A stretch of 64,000 nt of DNA, taken from Streptomyces sp. 6-11-2 (GTDB lineage Bacteria > Actinomycetota > Actinomycetes > Streptomycetales > Streptomycetaceae). The stretch spans positions 868,001 through 932,000 of the forward strand of contig NZ_BJOR01000001.1 of the NCBI RefSeq assembly GCF_006540305.1. Direction: 5' to 3'. Below the pieces are notes generated by a model. It was not told where the DNA came from, did not search any database, and saw only the letters and a list, made by a program, of their open reading frames with translations. Positions 1 to 9,129 of this stretch are shown here, in pieces (positions within the stretch are counted from its first letter, which is position 1; every line of letters starts with the position of its first letter). The position numbers were made by a program, and so were the translations under genes.

Positions 1-985
1 AGGAGAGCCGTTTCTGTCCGGCGGGCAGCAGGTTGAACCAGATGCCGCCGAAGTCGTACTCCGTGCCGTAGTGGAACAGCGTGGCGCCGAGCGCGACCCC
101 GTTGTGGCCGGTGACGCAGTTCCACGCCTTGGTGTAGCCCGCGGCCTTGGCCTGGTCGCTGGGCTCCACCGGGACCCCGTTGGCGTCGTTCGGCACCTCC
201 CACTCGCCGGCCGGGCCGGACTCGGTCACGATGTACGGCTTGTCGTAACCGCCCTGTTGCCAGGCGGACCTGATGTCGCAGACACCGTTGTAGGAGTTGA
301 CGGCGTACAGGTCGAGGTCGGGCGCGTTGCGCTTGAAGTAGGGCCAGGCGCCGACCCATGCGTCGGTGGAGGTGACCGGGTGGTCGGGGTCGATGCCGTG
401 GATCCTGCGGGCGACCTCGTTGACGAAGCTCGTGTACGCGTCGCGCTGGCGTTCCAGCTGGTCACCGCCGTAGCAGTTCTGCAGGCCGAGGACCGACTCG
501 TTGCCCACGTCCCACATGAGCACGCCCGCGTTGTCCTTGTAGGTCCGCACCCAGTTCGTGAACTCGTTGAGCATGTTGTTCTTGTACGTGGTGTCGGTGA
601 CATAGTCGACGCAGCCGCCGCTGCCCGGACCGCCGCCGGGCTGGAGCCAGAATCCGGCGACGACCTTGATGCCGTGCGCGGCCGCGGAGTCGAACAGCGG
701 CTTGCTGCTCGCGTCCGTGCCCCAGGTGCGGATGGTGTTGACGCCCATGGACCTCAGGTCCGGCAGATAGGTGTCGGCGGAGGCGGCGGACGGGCCCCAG
801 GTCAGGCCCTTGATCTGGTACGGCTTCCCGTCCACGGTGAGCTGCCAGTTGCCCTTGGCTCCGGTCACCTTGACGACGCTGCCGGCCGCGTGGGCCTGCG
901 TGGCGGGCACGGCGGTGAGGGCGCCGAGGGTGAGGAGGCCCGCGGTGAGCGGTGCGGTCAGACGGCGGACGCGACTTCGTGACAT
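1..985 (-). CDS. Secreted glycoside hydrolase, GH2/GH5-type TIM barrel (3' end cut by window)
   Basis: The reading frame starts at ATG 985 and runs off the left edge, leaving 328 codons. Residues 1-33 form a Sec signal peptide (RR-rich start, hydrophobic core, cleavage after AHA). The rest reads as a glycosidase barrel. It has WDVGNES with E163 as likely acid/base and IVTESGP with E255 as likely nucleophile, about 92 residues apart as expected for clan GH-A enzymes. An early GLTWGP segment fits the first barrel strand. The enzyme should be exported and act on an extracellular polysaccharide. The substrate (mannan, galactan or glucan) cannot be read from this fragment, and a carbohydrate-binding domain could lie beyond the edge. 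It follows the DUF1996 gene on the same strand, but a strong hairpin separates them, so it is probably transcribed separately. Confidence 0.85.
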   Translation of the reverse strand, partial: MSRSRVRRLTAPLTAGLLTLGALTAVPATQAHAAGSVVKVTGAKGNWQLTVDGKPYQIKGLTWGPSAASADTYLPDLRSMGVNTIRTWGTDASSKPLFDSAAAHGIKVVAGFWLQPGGGPGSGGCVDYVTDTTYKNNMLNEFTNWVRTYKDNAGVLMWDVGNESVLGLQNCYGGDQLERQRDAYTSFVNEVARRIHGIDPDHPVTSTDAWVGAWPYFKRNAPDLDLYAVNSYNGVCDIRSAWQQGGYDKPYIVTESGPAGEWEVPNDANGVPVEPSDQAKAAGYTKAWNCVTGHNGVALGATLFHYGTEYDFGGIWFNLLPAGQKRLS

Positions 986-1020
986 GGGGGTCTCCGATGC
1001 GCGGGAGGTGGGGGGAGGTC

Positions 1021-1058
1021 GGGTGGCCCGGCCGTGTGGGGGGCCGGCCGGGCCACCC
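1021..1058 (-). terminator. Strong hairpin terminator after the DUF1996 gene
   Basis: A perfect 14-bp inverted repeat (1021-1034 with 1045-1058, arm GGGTGGCCCGGCCG) has a 10-nt loop and lies 31 bp past the stop of the DUF1996 gene. No clear T-tract follows, which is common in high-GC actinomycetes. It would isolate that gene from the glycosidase gene downstream. Confidence 0.7.
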
Positions 1059-1088
1059 TGCTTCGGGGGGCGCCGTTCAGGGTGCGGT

Positions 1089-2183
1089 TCAGGGAAGCCG
1101 GTAGTCCCCGTTCAGCGCGGCTCCCGCCTCGGGGTGCGTCTCGTCGTAGCCGCGTGCGTCGCACTGGAGGCCGCCGACGATGCAGTGGCCGACCATGGCC
1201 GACAACGTGGGCGCGTCCCAGGCGTTGAAGAAGTCGTAGTGGTAGGACCAGGCGGCCCCACTGGACAGCCTCACCCGGGACATGTCGCCGTTGACCGGGA
1301 ACGCCATCTTGAACTCGATCATCGGCAGCGCGACCGGGTGGTCGACCGGGCACATGTTGTCGTTGGTGCCGGGCTTGACCACCGGGTAGGCCATGTGGCT
1401 GCGGTGGTCAGGGGTGTCGAGGTACTTGCCGTCCCAGCAACTGGGTGCCTGGAAGCGGATGTTGAGCTGTACGTCGGGCCTGTTGGGACAGCTGGCCGGG
1501 AAGTCGACGTTGAAGTAGCTGTCGCCGCATTCCCAACCCTCGACGAAACCAGGGCTGTTGCGGAACTCCTGAGCGCTCTGCAACGGGTTGCCCACCACGA
1601 AGCGCAGCCCCTTGGGGAAGGGCCGCACGCTGGTGTAGTCGGTGACTCCCGCCTTGTAGTAGATCGTCTGCGGGCCGACCGGCAGCACCGCCTTGTCGCC
1701 GTTGTAGACGGTCGGCACCCAGTAGCCCGACCGGTCGCCGGGCGCCTTGCAGGCGGTGCCGCCCGCGTCCAGTGACGCGGCGGTGCTGTACGCGTCGGTC
1801 GTGGTGTTGCCCATGAAGGTGTGGTCGTGCGACGTGCCCGGCTGCTGCGGATAGACGATGGGGTCGTCGGGCCTGGTGCGGGTGACGGAGCAGTTGGCCT
1901 GGAACTCGTGGAAGTAGCGGTGGGGCGGGTTCGCGGTGGACGGGGTGACGCCGGTGACCGGGGGGATCGCCGGAATGTAGCCGTCGCCGTTCGCGTCCTC
2001 GGCCGAGAAGGCGGTCGACGCGGCCATGGCGTGCCCGGAGTGGCCGGCCGCGAACGACGTCGCCGCCTCGCTGCCGGGGGCGGGCGGCCCGGCACTGGTG
2101 GCGACGCCGGCCACACCGAGCGACGTCATCAGCAGGGCTCCGGCGATCAGCATTCCTGACAGGGCTTTCGATCTCCGTGGCAT
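1089..2183 (-). CDS. Secreted DUF1996 domain protein
   Basis: 364 residues. The start at 2183 is backed by an AGGAGGT ribosome binding site 6-7 bp upstream. Residues 1 to about 31 form a signal peptide (basic start, hydrophobic stretch ending in SAG). The body matches the DUF1996 family. It contains FHEFQANC near the start of the domain, SHDHTFMGN, and DHRSHMAYP, a set of conserved His/Asp residues typical of that family. Several cysteines fit an oxidised extracellular protein. The family is found next to carbohydrate-active enzymes in actinomycetes and fungi, but its reaction is not established. Here it lies between a glycosidase and a discoidin/beta-helix protein, so a role in polysaccharide handling is plausible but unproven. 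Confidence 0.85.
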   Translation of the reverse strand: MPRRSKALSGMLIAGALLMTSLGVAGVATSAGPPAPGSEAATSFAAGHSGHAMAASTAFSAEDANGDGYIPAIPPVTGVTPSTANPPHRYFHEFQANCSVTRTRPDDPIVYPQQPGTSHDHTFMGNTTTDAYSTAASLDAGGTACKAPGDRSGYWVPTVYNGDKAVLPVGPQTIYYKAGVTDYTSVRPFPKGLRFVVGNPLQSAQEFRNSPGFVEGWECGDSYFNVDFPASCPNRPDVQLNIRFQAPSCWDGKYLDTPDHRSHMAYPVVKPGTNDNMCPVDHPVALPMIEFKMAFPVNGDMSRVRLSSGAAWSYHYDFFNAWDAPTLSAMVGHCIVGGLQCDARGYDETHPEAGAALNGDYRLP

Positions 2184-2274
2184 GGAGACCTCCTGAACTC
2201 AGGGGGTGAGAGGTGGGGGGTGGAGAAGGGCGAGCGGGAACCGGCCTGACGGTGCGTCACACGTGTCGGCGGTG

Positions 2275-2288
2275 GGCGAGCGCTCACC
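2275..2288. promoter_or_regulatory. Possible LacI-family operator with GAGCGCTC core
   Basis: In the 395-bp region between the divergent DUF1996 and discoidin genes, GAGCGCTC (2278-2285) is a perfect 8-bp palindrome. It is flanked by GG and CC two bases further out, giving 12 of 14 symmetric positions. The core equals the centre of the CebR-type operator known in Streptomyces (TGGGAGCGCTCCCA), but the outer bases differ. This is weak evidence from symmetry and location only. Confidence 0.35.
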
Positions 2289-2306
2289 TGCCCTGGGAGT
2301 GTTGGG

Positions 2307-2330
2307 GCCTTGACGCGCGGGTGTCAAGGC
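2307..2330. promoter_or_regulatory. Perfect 8-bp inverted repeat in divergent promoter region
   Basis: GCCTTGAC (2307-2314) and GTCAAGGC (2323-2330) are perfect inverted arms around an 8-bp spacer. The site is 124 bp upstream of the DUF1996 start and about 250 bp upstream of the discoidin start. Each arm contains TTGAC, so it may overlap a -35 element on either strand or be a dimeric repressor site. The rest of this 395-bp gap shows an AT-richer stretch near 2460-2500 but no gene that I can support. Confidence 0.4.
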
Positions 2331-2578
2331 ATGCCACAGAAGGATCAACGCTGTCTCGCCGGCCTTACTTCCTGAACGCCACCTCCCCCCTGGTGGGCAC
2401 GGGTGTCGTCAACGCTTGAAAAGTTTCCCGTGTCCGGGGGCTTGCCCACCCCTCGGTCTCATCAGTTAAATCAAGATGTGAACTAAGCAGCGTAGGCGTG
2501 TAGTTGAGCTTGCGCACGTCATGTACGCCGCCCCGCTCTCCTCGCGAACACTCCTCCATCGCACCCGCAGGGACCCGT

Positions 2579-4792
2579 ATGAGACTCAGATCCTTGGGTG
2601 TCGCGCTCGCCGCAGCGGCAGCGCTCATCGCCCTTCCCGCCACCCAGTCGCCGGTCGCCGCGGCGGCCGGGACTCCGCTGTCCCAGGGCAGGACCGCCGC
2701 GTCGCCGTCCGGCCAGAGCGCCGGCGTCGCGGCCGCCTGCGGCACCGGCAACGCCGCCCTGGGCAGGCCCGCGTCGGCCTCCTCCACGGAGAACGCGGGC
2801 ACCCCGGCCTCCGCCGCCTTCGACGGAGACCCCGGCACCCGCTGGTCCAGCGCCTTCTCGGACCCGCAGTGGGTTCAGGTCGACCTCGGCTCGGTCCAGA
2901 ACCTGTGCAAGGTGGACCTGACCTGGGAGACCGCCTACGCCAAGGAGTTCCAGATCCAGGCCTCCGCCAACGGCCAGAGCTGGACCACGGTGAAGAGCGT
3001 CACCGGCGCGACCGGCGGCACCGCCTCCTACGACGTCAGCGGCTCGGGCCGCTACCTGCGCGTCTACGGAACGGTCCGCTCGACCGGCTACGGCTACTCG
3101 CTCTGGGAGGTCGCCGTCCACACCGAGTCGTCCGGCGGCGGCACCCCGCCCGTCCAGGGCGGCGGCGACCTGGGGCCGAACGTCATCGTCGTCGACCCCT
3201 CCACCCCCAACCTCCAGCAGAAGTTCGACCAGGTCTTCGCCCAGCAGGAGTCCAACCAGTTCGGCTCCGGCCGCTACCAGTTCCTGCTCAAGCCGGGCAC
3301 CTACAACGGGATCAACGCCCAGATCGGCTTCTACACCTCGATCTCCGGGCTTGGCCTCAACCCCGACGACACCCAGATCAACGGTGACGTCACCGTCGAC
3401 GCGGGCTGGTTCAACGGCAACGCCACGCAGAACTTCTGGCGTTCCGCCGAGAACCTCGCCATCAGGCCGTCGCACGGCGACGACCGGTGGGCCGTCGCCC
3501 AGGCGGCGCCGTTCCGCCGCATCCACGTCCAGGGCGGCCTCAACCTCGCCCCGAACGGATACGGCTGGGCCTCCGGCGGGTACATCGCCGACTCGAAGAT
3601 CGACGGCACCGTCGGCCCGTACTCCCAGCAGCAGTGGTACACCCGCGACAGCTCGGTGGGCGGCTGGACCAACGGCGTGTGGAACATGACGTTCACCGGA
3701 GTGCAGGGCGCGCCGGCGACCGACTTCGCGACCGGCTCGTACACCACGCTCGACACCACACCGGTCTCGCGCGAGAAGCCGTTCCTCTACCTCGACGGCA
3801 GCACCTACAAGGTCTTCGTACCCGCCAAGCGCACCAACGCACGCGGTGTGTCCTGGCCGGCCAACGCGGGCACCTCCCTGCCGCTCGACCAGTTCTACGT
3901 GGTCAAGCCGGGCGCCACCGCCGCCACCATCAACCAGGCACTGTCCCAGGGCCTCAACCTCCTGTTCACGCCCGGCGTCTACCACCTCGACCGGACCATC
4001 GACGTCACCCGCGCGAACACCGTGGTGCTCGGACTGGGCCTTGCCACCCTCGTGCCCGACAACGGCGTCGACGCGATGCACGTCGCCGACATCGACGGCG
4101 TCCGGCTCGCCGGATTCCTGATCGACGCGGGCACCGTCAACTCGGACACCCTCCTGCGGGTCGGCCAGCCCGGCTCCTCCGCCGACCATTCCGCCAACCC
4201 GACCACGGTGCAGGACGTGTTCGTCCGCATCGGCGGCGCGGGCCCCGGCCTCGTGACCAACTCGGTCGTCGTCAACAGCAACAACGTCGTCATCGACCAC
4301 ACCTGGCTGTGGCGCGCCGACCACGGCAGCGGCGTCGGCTGGAACACCAACCGGGCCGACTACGGCCTGTGGGTCAACGGCAACGACGTCCTCGCCACGG
4401 GCCTGTTCGTCGAGCACTACAACAAGTACGACGTGTACTGGAACGGAGAGCGCGGCCGGACGATCTTCTTCCAGAACGAAAAGGCCTACGACGTCCCGAA
4501 CGCCGCCGCCATCACCCACGACGGCATCGTCGGCTACGCGGCCTACAAGGTCGCCGACACGGTCAACACGCACGAGGCCTGGGGGCTGGGCAGCTACTGC
4601 AACTTCACGGCCGACCCGACGATCGTCCAGGCGCACGGGTTCCAGGTGCCGGTCAAGTCCGGCGTCAAGCTGCACGACATCCTGGTGATCTCCCTGGGCG
4701 GGCAGGGGCAGTACGCCCACGTCGTCAACAACACGGGCGCGCCCACCTCGGGAACGAGCACGGTGCCGTCCAAGGTGGTCCAGTTCCCCTGA
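2579..4792 (+). CDS. Secreted discoidin (F5/8 type C) and beta-helix protein
   Basis: 737 residues from ATG 2579. That start directly precedes a clean signal peptide (MRLRSLGVALAAAAALIA, cleavage near AAAA), whereas the in-frame upstream starts do not. Residues about 55-183 form an F5/8 type C carbohydrate-binding domain (FDGDPGTRWSS, WVQVDLG, RYLRVYGT). The remaining 550 residues are rich in short Gly/Asn/Asp turns with strand-like spacing, which suggests a right-handed parallel beta-helix like those of pectate-lyase-fold and GH55-like enzymes. Actinomycete relatives are often given uninformative or misleading names, so I assign no reaction. It is probably an exported polysaccharide-binding or -cleaving protein. 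A hairpin follows the stop. Export and domain order are well supported; substrate is unknown. Confidence 0.85.
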   Translation: MRLRSLGVALAAAAALIALPATQSPVAAAAGTPLSQGRTAASPSGQSAGVAAACGTGNAALGRPASASSTENAGTPASAAFDGDPGTRWSSAFSDPQWVQVDLGSVQNLCKVDLTWETAYAKEFQIQASANGQSWTTVKSVTGATGGTASYDVSGSGRYLRVYGTVRSTGYGYSLWEVAVHTESSGGGTPPVQGGGDLGPNVIVVDPSTPNLQQKFDQVFAQQESNQFGSGRYQFLLKPGTYNGINAQIGFYTSISGLGLNPDDTQINGDVTVDAGWFNGNATQNFWRSAENLAIRPSHGDDRWAVAQAAPFRRIHVQGGLNLAPNGYGWASGGYIADSKIDGTVGPYSQQQWYTRDSSVGGWTNGVWNMTFTGVQGAPATDFATGSYTTLDTTPVSREKPFLYLDGSTYKVFVPAKRTNARGVSWPANAGTSLPLDQFYVVKPGATAATINQALSQGLNLLFTPGVYHLDRTIDVTRANTVVLGLGLATLVPDNGVDAMHVADIDGVRLAGFLIDAGTVNSDTLLRVGQPGSSADHSANPTTVQDVFVRIGGAGPGLVTNSVVVNSNNVVIDHTWLWRADHGSGVGWNTNRADYGLWVNGNDVLATGLFVEHYNKYDVYWNGERGRTIFFQNEKAYDVPNAAAITHDGIVGYAAYKVADTVNTHEAWGLGSYCNFTADPTIVQAHGFQVPVKSGVKLHDILVISLGGQGQYAHVVNNTGAPTSGTSTVPSKVVQFP

Positions 4793-4829
4793 CCGGGGAC
4801 GGATGACCGGTTCGAACCGGCGTAAGCCT

Positions 4830-4859
4830 GCGGCGAGTCACCCACCGGTGGCTCGCCGC
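4830..4859 (+). terminator. Hairpin terminator after the discoidin gene
   Basis: Perfect 8-bp arms GCGGCGAG (4830-4837) and CTCGCCGC (4852-4859) enclose a 14-nt loop 38 bp after the stop. A separate perfect 14-bp palindrome, CCGGTTCGAACCGG (4807-4820), sits just before it. Both fit intrinsic termination in a high-GC genome. Confidence 0.6.
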
Positions 4860-4993
4860 TCGCTTCAGCGGGAACCGGGTTGCATTTCGGGGGAAGTCGG
4901 CAAATCCGGGTGAACGGGTGCCCGGAACGGGCATTCTGGTGTCGACCACCTGTCCCGCCACGCCGATCGCCCCGCGCGGGCCGGGAGTTGCGT

Positions 4994-6052
4994 ATGCCGG
5001 AGAACGTGCCACCGCCGCCGGAAACCCCGGACCCCGCCCCCGGGCCCGATCCGTCCGGCGGATCACCCTCCGCTCCTCCGCGCCGAGTTGCGCGATGGCG
5101 CCGCTATCTCCCACTGGGCGACGGCAACTTCACCGCCACCGCGATCATCGCGCCGGTGCTGGTCGCGGTCGTCGTCCTGGCCGTCACCAACGGCTTCGGC
5201 TGGATCGGCGACCAGTTCAAGGACGACAAGCCGGACCTGTACGTGACCGGGTCCCGGTCCCCGAGGGCCGCCGTCTCCGAACGGCCGACGCCGTCGGACC
5301 CCGCCACCCCGTCGGAGGACTCCCCGGCACCGGCCTCCCCGGCCGCCTCTCCATCGGAACCCGCGGCCCCGTCGTCGTCCCCGGCGGCGGAACGGCCGGC
5401 GGACCAGTCCGAGGCCGAGGAACAGGGCATCAACTCCCTCCGGGACTCCTACACCTGCCCCTGGCAGGCCTATGTGGTGAACAGGCCGTCCGGCGCGTTC
5501 ACCGGTCCGCCCGCACTGGCGGACGGTTCCCCCGACCCCGCCGTCATCGACGACACGGCGGGAGACCCCGGCAACACCCATCTTGTGATCGACGTGCAGC
5601 CGCCCGACACCCGGCCGCTGCTCGTCAAGGAGCTACGGATCAAGGTGCTCCGGCGCGCACCGGCCCCTTCGCCCGACCGGGCCACGCTGGTCGGCCTGGA
5701 CAGCGGGGAGTGCGGCACCTCTCCGATCACCGTGAAGGCCGCCGCCGACCTCGACGGGAACGCGGACTTCGCGACCGTGCGCTACTCGGGAGGGCCGTCC
5801 CTCCCGCAGGAGATCACCGGCGGCCGGACCCTGAGCATCGCCCTCACCGTGTCGACCCGGAGCGCCGACTGCGTCTGGGTGCCGGAGCTCGTCTGGGCCA
5901 AGGACGGCGAGGTGAGGACGACCGAGTTCCGCATCGGCGGCAGGGACTTCCACACCGTGGCGACCGGCGGACTGCCGCGGCTGGCCTGGAAGCAGGACCT
6001 CAACACCCGGCAGTGGTCGGTGACCGTCTTCGACGAGTCGATCCTGCGCTGA
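4994..6052 (+). CDS. Single-pass membrane protein of unknown function
   Basis: 352 residues from ATG 4994, preceded by a GGGAG ribosome binding site. The frame is open further upstream, but that extension has no ribosome binding site and looks non-coding. Residues 1-30 are proline-rich and 31-37 are basic. Residues about 47-66 form one transmembrane helix (ATAIIAPVLVAVVVLAV). A long Pro/Ala/Ser/Glu linker follows at about 90-150, then a C-terminal domain of about 200 residues. The basic segment before the helix predicts a cytoplasmic N-terminus and an extracellular C-terminal domain. I recognise no family. The gene ends 14 bp from the convergent permease gene. Confidence 0.75.
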   Translation: MPENVPPPPETPDPAPGPDPSGGSPSAPPRRVARWRRYLPLGDGNFTATAIIAPVLVAVVVLAVTNGFGWIGDQFKDDKPDLYVTGSRSPRAAVSERPTPSDPATPSEDSPAPASPAASPSEPAAPSSSPAAERPADQSEAEEQGINSLRDSYTCPWQAYVVNRPSGAFTGPPALADGSPDPAVIDDTAGDPGNTHLVIDVQPPDTRPLLVKELRIKVLRRAPAPSPDRATLVGLDSGECGTSPITVKAAADLDGNADFATVRYSGGPSLPQEITGGRTLSIALTVSTRSADCVWVPELVWAKDGEVRTTEFRIGGRDFHTVATGGLPRLAWKQDLNTRQWSVTVFDESILR

Positions 6053-6066
6053 GCCCGCGCACGTGG

Positions 6067-7563
6067 CTAAGAACCGGCCGCGCCAGCCACGGCGTCCTCG
6101 CGGCGGGCCACCACCACACCGACGACCCCGACGACCAGCAGCACGGCGACGGTGCCGAGGGTGAAGGCCTCGAACGAGGCACGGGAGACACCCCAGACGT
6201 CGTGGAAGACGTAGTCGATGCCGAAGAGGTGTTCCAGGACTCCGGGGAAGAGCGCCGACCACGACCCGATCAGGATCCAGGCGTAGACGAGCGCCGCGCA
6301 GAGCAGGAAGCCGCGGCTGCCGAAGGGGACGCTGTAGGGCCGCGGGACGTCCGGCCGGCGGATCCGCAGCAGGACCAGTGCGGGAATGACGATCAGGTAG
6401 GACAGCAGCAGGGTGGTGACCGCGACGGTGAGCACCACCGCGAACACGTCGGCCGCGTCGCCGTTCGCGAGCCGCATGGCGGCGAGCATGAACACCGTGG
6501 CCACGGCTCCCGAGAGCAGATTGGTGCGCACCGGCGTACCGAGCCGCGGGTGGAAGGCGCCGAGGGCGCGGGTGAAGAAGCCCCCGTCGGCGGCGGCCAT
6601 GGCCTGCATGCGGTCGCTGACGATCATCCAGGCGCTGCCCTGGGTGAGCAGGGCGAAGACGAACATGACGGCGGTGAGCTTCAGCAGGGGGCCGGCCGCT
6701 CCGCCGTAGACGCCGAAGACGAGGCGGGCGCCCTCCATGAAGCCGCCGATGCCGGTGACCTGCTGCTTGGGTACGACGGCCAGGAGGGCGAGCACCGGCA
6801 GCAGATAGCAGCCGGCGGCGACGGCCGCGGAGCGTCCGAGTGCGGCGGGCACGTCCCGCTGGGGGTCGTGCATCTCCTCACCGGCGGCGTTGGGTGCTTC
6901 GAAGCCGACGTAGGCGAACAGCAGGATCGGCACCAGGGCGAGGAAGCCGGCGGTCGTCGGGGTGAAGCGGGTGTCGGTCAGGCCCTGGAAGCCGTGCCGC
7001 GCACCGTAGAGCACCGCCGTGAGGGTGAACACGGTGAGGGCCAGGACCTTCGCCGCCGCGCCCGCGGTGGTGATCCATTTGCCGCGGCGCAGGGAGACGA
7101 CGGCCGTGAGGATGGCGATCCAGACGAACAGCAGCTTGAAGGTGTAGTCGGCCACCGTGCCCGAGCCCAGGTGGAAGACGAAGCCGTCCCAGGTCTGCGC
7201 GGCGAGGAAGACCAGTGAACCGCCCAGCCAGACGGGGTTGGTGACCCAGTAGAACAGGGTCGTGAGCGCGGCCGCCGGACGGCCGAGGGCGAGCTTGACC
7301 CATACGTACGGGCCGCCTTCCTGGGGGAACGCGGCGCCGGTCTCGGCGAACAGCAGGGCGTAGGGGACGAGGAAGAAGAGGGCCATGACCGCCGTCCACG
7401 TGGCGGCCTCGCCGCCGCCGGTGGCGATCTGCCCGACGGTGTCGAAGGAGATCACCGCGGCGATGGCCATGGCGGTGATGTCGAAGCGCTTGAGACTGCG
7501 CTGCAGGGCTCCGGCCGCGGGCTGGGTGTCGCGTGGTCCGGTCGTCGAGAGGTGGGAGGACAC
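6067..7563 (-). CDS. APC-family amino acid/amine permease
   Basis: 498 residues with about twelve hydrophobic helices. The N-terminal half has the APC superfamily pattern: FDITAMAIAAVISFDTVGQIA with unwound helix 1, and AAFPQEGGPYVWVKLALG after helix 2. The start is GTG 7563, with AGGA about 8 bp upstream. It is the last gene of a minus-strand set with a class III aminotransferase and an aldehyde dehydrogenase, 128 bp after the aminotransferase. Its likely role is therefore import of the amine or amino acid those enzymes degrade. APC permeases in such sets carry putrescine, GABA, ethanolamine or similar solutes, and the exact substrate cannot be read from sequence. Control is probably through the divergent TetR gene. 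Confidence 0.88.
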   Translation of the reverse strand: MSSHLSTTGPRDTQPAAGALQRSLKRFDITAMAIAAVISFDTVGQIATGGGEAATWTAVMALFFLVPYALLFAETGAAFPQEGGPYVWVKLALGRPAAALTTLFYWVTNPVWLGGSLVFLAAQTWDGFVFHLGSGTVADYTFKLLFVWIAILTAVVSLRRGKWITTAGAAAKVLALTVFTLTAVLYGARHGFQGLTDTRFTPTTAGFLALVPILLFAYVGFEAPNAAGEEMHDPQRDVPAALGRSAAVAAGCYLLPVLALLAVVPKQQVTGIGGFMEGARLVFGVYGGAAGPLLKLTAVMFVFALLTQGSAWMIVSDRMQAMAAADGGFFTRALGAFHPRLGTPVRTNLLSGAVATVFMLAAMRLANGDAADVFAVVLTVAVTTLLLSYLIVIPALVLLRIRRPDVPRPYSVPFGSRGFLLCAALVYAWILIGSWSALFPGVLEHLFGIDYVFHDVWGVSRASFEAFTLGTVAVLLVVGVVGVVVARREDAVAGAAGS

Positions 7564-7691
7564 GGGCAGTTCCTAGGAGGGAGAGGAGTAACTGCGAGGG
7601 GGCGCGTGCGGGCGCCGTGACGGCGTGGAGTCCGTGTCGGGTGGTGCTGGGCGAGGAGGCCCGGTCGCGGGCCGGGCCTCCCCTCTGGGCG

Positions 7692-9059
7692 TCAGGCGGC
7701 GCGGATCTCGCCGGTGGGCCCGGTGCGCTCCAGGACGCCGCGCAGCGCGGAGGCCGCTTCCTTGGCCTCGGCCTCGGTCATGATGAGCGGCGGGGACAGC
7801 ACCAGGCTGTGTGCGGAGTCACGCACGATCACGCCGGTCTCGCGGCGGATCACGTCGTGGGGCATCCGGTGCGGGTCGAGGGGCAGGGGCGCGCGGGTGG
7901 CGCGGTCCTCGACGAGTTCGACGGCGAGCATCATGCCGACCGAGCGGATTTCGCCGACGATCGGCAACTCTTCCAACTGCGCGTCGAGTTCGGCGTGGAG
8001 GAAGGCGCCGAGGCTCGTCGCGCGGGCGAGGAGGCCCTCCTTCTCGATGATGTCGAGGTTGGCGGTGGCGACCGCGGTGGCGACGGGATGCCCGTTGTAG
8101 GTGTAGCCCATGGGGAAGCCGTGGTCGCGCAGCAGGACCTCGGCGACGTGGTCGCCGACCAGGAGGGCGCCGAGCGGGACGTAGCCGGAGGTGATGCCCT
8201 TGGCGGTGACGATGATGTCCGGGGTGACGCCGAAGTACTGGGCGGCGAACCACTCGCCGACGCGGCCGTACGCGGTGACCACCTCGTCGAAGATCAGCAG
8301 GATGCCGTGCCGGTCGAGGACGTCGCGCACCCGGGGCCAGTAGTCGGCCGGCGGGACGAGCATGCCGCCGACGCCCATGATGGGTTCGCCGATCATCGCG
8401 GCGATGTTCCGCGGGCCGATCTCCGCGATGCGCTCCTCCAGTTCGCGGATGAGGAAGTCGGTGACCTGCTCGGGGCTCAGCGGCTGGTCCCCGTAGAGCT
8501 CGGAGCGGTACGGCCACGGGGGCGTGAGGTGGGAGACGTGCGGCATCATCGGGGCGAAGCCCTCGTGGTAGACGGGGAAGCCGGTGGCCGAACCGCCGCC
8601 GTAGCCGATGCCGTGGTAGGCCTTGCTGCGCGCCAGGATCCAGGTCCGCCCGCTCTCCCCGCGCCGGTGGTGGTAGTAGCGGGCCATCTTGATGGCCGCC
8701 TCGTTGCCCTCGGAGCCGCCCGAGGTGAAGTAGACGTGGTTCAGGGGATCGGGGGCGAGGGAGGCGAGGCGCGCGGCGAGTTCGATCGCGCGCTCGTTGG
8801 AGAACTCCCAGAAGCTGGTGAAGTACTCCAGCTTCTTCATCTGCTCGTGGGCGACATCGGCGAGGTCCGTGCGGCCGTGGCCGACCTGGGCGAGCCAGAG
8901 GCCGCCGGTGGCGTCGAGGTAGCTACGGCCCTCGGAGTCGGTGAGGCGGCAGCCTGAGCCGGAGGTCATGACGACGCGCTCGGTGGCGGTGCCCGGCAGG
9001 TAGGGGTGGATGATGTGCGCTCGGTCCAGCTGGATGAGGTCCGCGGCATTGCGGGTCAT
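7692..9059 (-). CDS. Class III PLP-dependent aminotransferase
   Basis: 455 residues, the usual length for omega-amino acid or diamine transaminases. The PLP lysine is K287 in TAKGITSG. The cofactor-phosphate region [14 protein letters not shown] and the acidic pair in [13 protein letters not shown] are in the expected order. AAAGG lies upstream of ATG 9059. Such enzymes move an amino group from an amine or omega-amino acid to pyruvate or 2-oxoglutarate, giving an aldehyde. The gene just upstream encodes an aldehyde dehydrogenase that would oxidise that aldehyde, and the gene downstream encodes an APC permease. Together they form a short catabolic route for putrescine, GABA, beta-alanine or similar compounds. 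The family call is firm; the substrate is inferred from context only. Confidence 0.92.
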   Translation of the reverse strand: MTRNAADLIQLDRAHIIHPYLPGTATERVVMTSGSGCRLTDSEGRSYLDATGGLWLAQVGHGRTDLADVAHEQMKKLEYFTSFWEFSNERAIELAARLASLAPDPLNHVYFTSGGSEGNEAAIKMARYYHHRRGESGRTWILARSKAYHGIGYGGGSATGFPVYHEGFAPMMPHVSHLTPPWPYRSELYGDQPLSPEQVTDFLIRELEERIAEIGPRNIAAMIGEPIMGVGGMLVPPADYWPRVRDVLDRHGILLIFDEVVTAYGRVGEWFAAQYFGVTPDIIVTAKGITSGYVPLGALLVGDHVAEVLLRDHGFPMGYTYNGHPVATAVATANLDIIEKEGLLARATSLGAFLHAELDAQLEELPIVGEIRSVGMMLAVELVEDRATRAPLPLDPHRMPHDVIRRETGVIVRDSAHSLVLSPPLIMTEAEAKEAASALRGVLERTGPTGEIRAA

Positions 9060-9129
9060 GAGGGGTGCGTCCTTTGTTCGGTGCCGGTGGTGGGTGTGGT
9101 GGCCGGGCGGCCCGGTGTCGCCGGCGCGG

